DNA of 64,000 nt from Treponema sp. J25 (GTDB lineage Bacteria; Spirochaetota; Spirochaetia; Treponematales; Breznakiellaceae): positions 1 to 64,000 of the forward strand of contig NZ_PTQW01000012.1 of assembly GCF_004343725.1 (NCBI RefSeq). The letters are read 5' to 3'. The notes under the pieces were generated by a model. That model did not search any database, was not told the origin of the DNA, and worked only from the letters and a program-made list of their open reading frames with translations. The translations under genes were made by a program, and so were the position numbers. Positions 62,905-64,000 of this stretch are shown piece by piece (position 1 is the first letter of the stretch; each line of letters begins with the position of its first letter).

Positions 62905-63027
62905 TTGGTTCCTTCTTTTCTATCGCCGGCTCCTTTCAAAAGAGGCCCCATGGCTTTCCTCAGGGAAATGGCGATTTTTCCCCAAGGTAACGCCCCCACA
63001 GGGGGCCGTCCCCTCTTTTCTTCGCTT

Positions 63028-64000
63028 TTAGTTCGCTAGACGGGCCAATTCTGAACGTACATAGTCAATCAGGAAGCTCTGGGCTTCCTCAAAGGCTAGG
63101 AGGCGATTCTCCTTTTCTCCCCGGATTTTTACTTCTACCCTGGGAAGGTTCTTTTCGCCCACCACCACCCGCAGAGGAATCCCGATAAGGTCCGCATCCT
63201 TAAACTTAACCCCGGGCCGTTCATCCCGATCATCCACCAGGACTTCTATCCCTACTTTTTCAAGATTCGCGGCAAGCTCATCGGTAATAGTCTGGACCTG
63301 GCCATCATACTTGATGGGCACGATAATCACATGGTAGGGCGCCACCGACATGGGCCAGATAATACCATCATCATCGTGGTGTTCTTCGATTATAGAGGCA
63401 AGGGTTCGATCAACCCCTATTCCGTAACAGCCCATCAGGGGAATCTGGCTTTTACCGGCCTCATCCAGGTAGGTTACGTGCATGCTGACCGTATATTTGT
63501 ACCCCAGCTTAAAGATATGGCCTAATTCGTTCCCTTTCTTTTCGTAAAGCGTTCCGCCACACTGGACACAACAATCGCCGGCCTTTACTGTCCGCACATC
63601 CGCTACCAGCCAGGCCGTAAAATCCCGACCATAGGCCACATGGGCATAATGGAGGTCCTTCGCGAGGGCTCCGGTAATAGCATCGGGCATATCAGTAACA
63701 CTCTCATCAATCACGACAGGTACTTTGGTAAGCCCCACGGGACCCGCAAAACCTACCGGCGCGTCGGTAAGGCGCTCCACATCACCATCGCTGGCCAGTT
63801 GCACTTCCGAGGCCTTGAGCACTGCCGCCAGTTTTGTTTCGTTTACATCCAGGTCGCCCCGAATAGCCACCGCAAAGAACGCCTCGGGATAGGTCTTAGG
63901 CGCATCGGGCGCAGCCTGATGAGGCTGAAGGTGGGCACAGCCCGGGGCATTTGATAAATCGAGTTCCACATTCAGGGCCCGATATATGAGGGTCTTGATA
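63028..64000 (-). CDS. proS: Prolyl-tRNA synthetase, C-terminal part
   Basis: The frame continues past the right edge (IKTLIYRALNVELDL at the boundary), so only about 324 C-terminal residues are visible. They cover the editing (INS/YbaK-like) domain (FFAVAIRGDLDVNETKLAAVLKASEVQLA, GFAGPVGL), the class II motif 3 in MGCYGIGVDRTLASIIE, and the anticodon-binding domain (VAPYHVIIVPIKY, VLVDDRDERPGVKFKDADLIGIPLRVVVGEKNL). This is the bacterial-type ProRS that loads proline on tRNA. The insert VELDLSNAPGCAHLQPHQ after KTLIYRA is longer than usual. Confidence 0.93.
   Translation of the reverse strand, partial: IKTLIYRALNVELDLSNAPGCAHLQPHQAAPDAPKTYPEAFFAVAIRGDLDVNETKLAAVLKASEVQLASDGDVERLTDAPVGFAGPVGLTKVPVVIDESVTDMPDAITGALAKDLHYAHVAYGRDFTAWLVADVRTVKAGDCCVQCGGTLYEKKGNELGHIFKLGYKYTVSMHVTYLDEAGKSQIPLMGCYGIGVDRTLASIIEEHHDDDGIIWPMSVAPYHVIIVPIKYDGQVQTITDELAANLEKVGIEVLVDDRDERPGVKFKDADLIGIPLRVVVGEKNLPRVEVKIRGEKENRLLAFEEAQSFLIDYVRSELARLAN

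Overview
The window most likely comes from a saccharolytic, probably anaerobic spirochaete of the Treponema/Spirochaeta/Gracilinema group. This is inferred from gene content, not from a database match. The evidence is many carbohydrate-active lipoproteins, a flavodiiron protein, oligopeptide-type importers suited to oligosaccharides, sensor kinases with Reg_prop propellers, and response regulators ending in a CxxC/CPxC zinc-ribbon-like module. Region 1 (1-10.4 kb, minus strand, visibly AT-rich) is a pectin rhamnogalacturonan-I locus. It holds two family PL11 lyase lipoproteins, a double-domain SGNH/CE12-type acetylesterase, two paralogous outer-membrane beta-barrels and two small paralogous lipoproteins. 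It forms two transcription units that share an almost identical 23-bp upstream element. Region 2 (10.5-18.9 kb, GC-richer) carries fprA, a heterodimeric ABC exporter with one degenerate nucleotide site, a lipoprotein frameshifted in its signal peptide, rtcB, and an arsR/mini-thioredoxin pair around a shared operator. Region 3 (18.9-28.1 kb) pairs a GH43-CBM6 arabinoxylan hydrolase with a divergent five-gene Dpp/Opp-type importer whose binding protein is unusually large. Region 4 (28.2-30.3 kb) is an RNA cluster: tRNA-Ser(UGA), (GCU), (CGA) and (GGA), tRNA-Arg(GCG) and the SRP RNA. Three 124-125 nt structured repeats lie directly downstream of three of the tRNA-Ser genes. A preQ1-I-type riboswitch follows, in front of the queuosine precursor transporter yhhQ.

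Region 5 (30.4-41.1 kb) has a secreted protein of unknown function, a SprT/DUF45-like zincin, rsmE, an M29 aminopeptidase, a response regulator/Reg_prop histidine kinase pair and a long-chain acyl-CoA synthetase. Region 6 (41.1-47.4 kb) is an opp operon whose oppA is frameshifted. Just downstream of oppF is a self-standing small-RNA gene whose terminator loop copies the 16S anti-Shine-Dalgarno sequence. Region 7 (47.5-53.4 kb) has a PlsC-like acyltransferase and a three-gene operon of XPB helicase, an XPB N-terminal-like partner and a NYN/LOTUS nuclease-like protein. Region 8 (53.5-64 kb) has tRNA-Arg(CCU), single-chain purL, a lipoprotein, a membrane AraC regulator, a flavin reductase-like protein, a GH10 xylanase lipoprotein, a second CxxC response regulator and the 3' part of proS.

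The cluster logic is surface lipoprotein enzymes cutting pectin and arabinoxylan, with oligomers taken up through outer-membrane barrels and Opp/Dpp importers. The most unusual signals are the tRNA-Ser-linked repeats with two GGA-loop hairpins each and compensatory changes, the anti-SD-loop small RNA, repeated promoters whose -10 box lies only 6-9 nt from the start codon (apparent leaderless mRNAs), and the XPB/partner/NYN operon.
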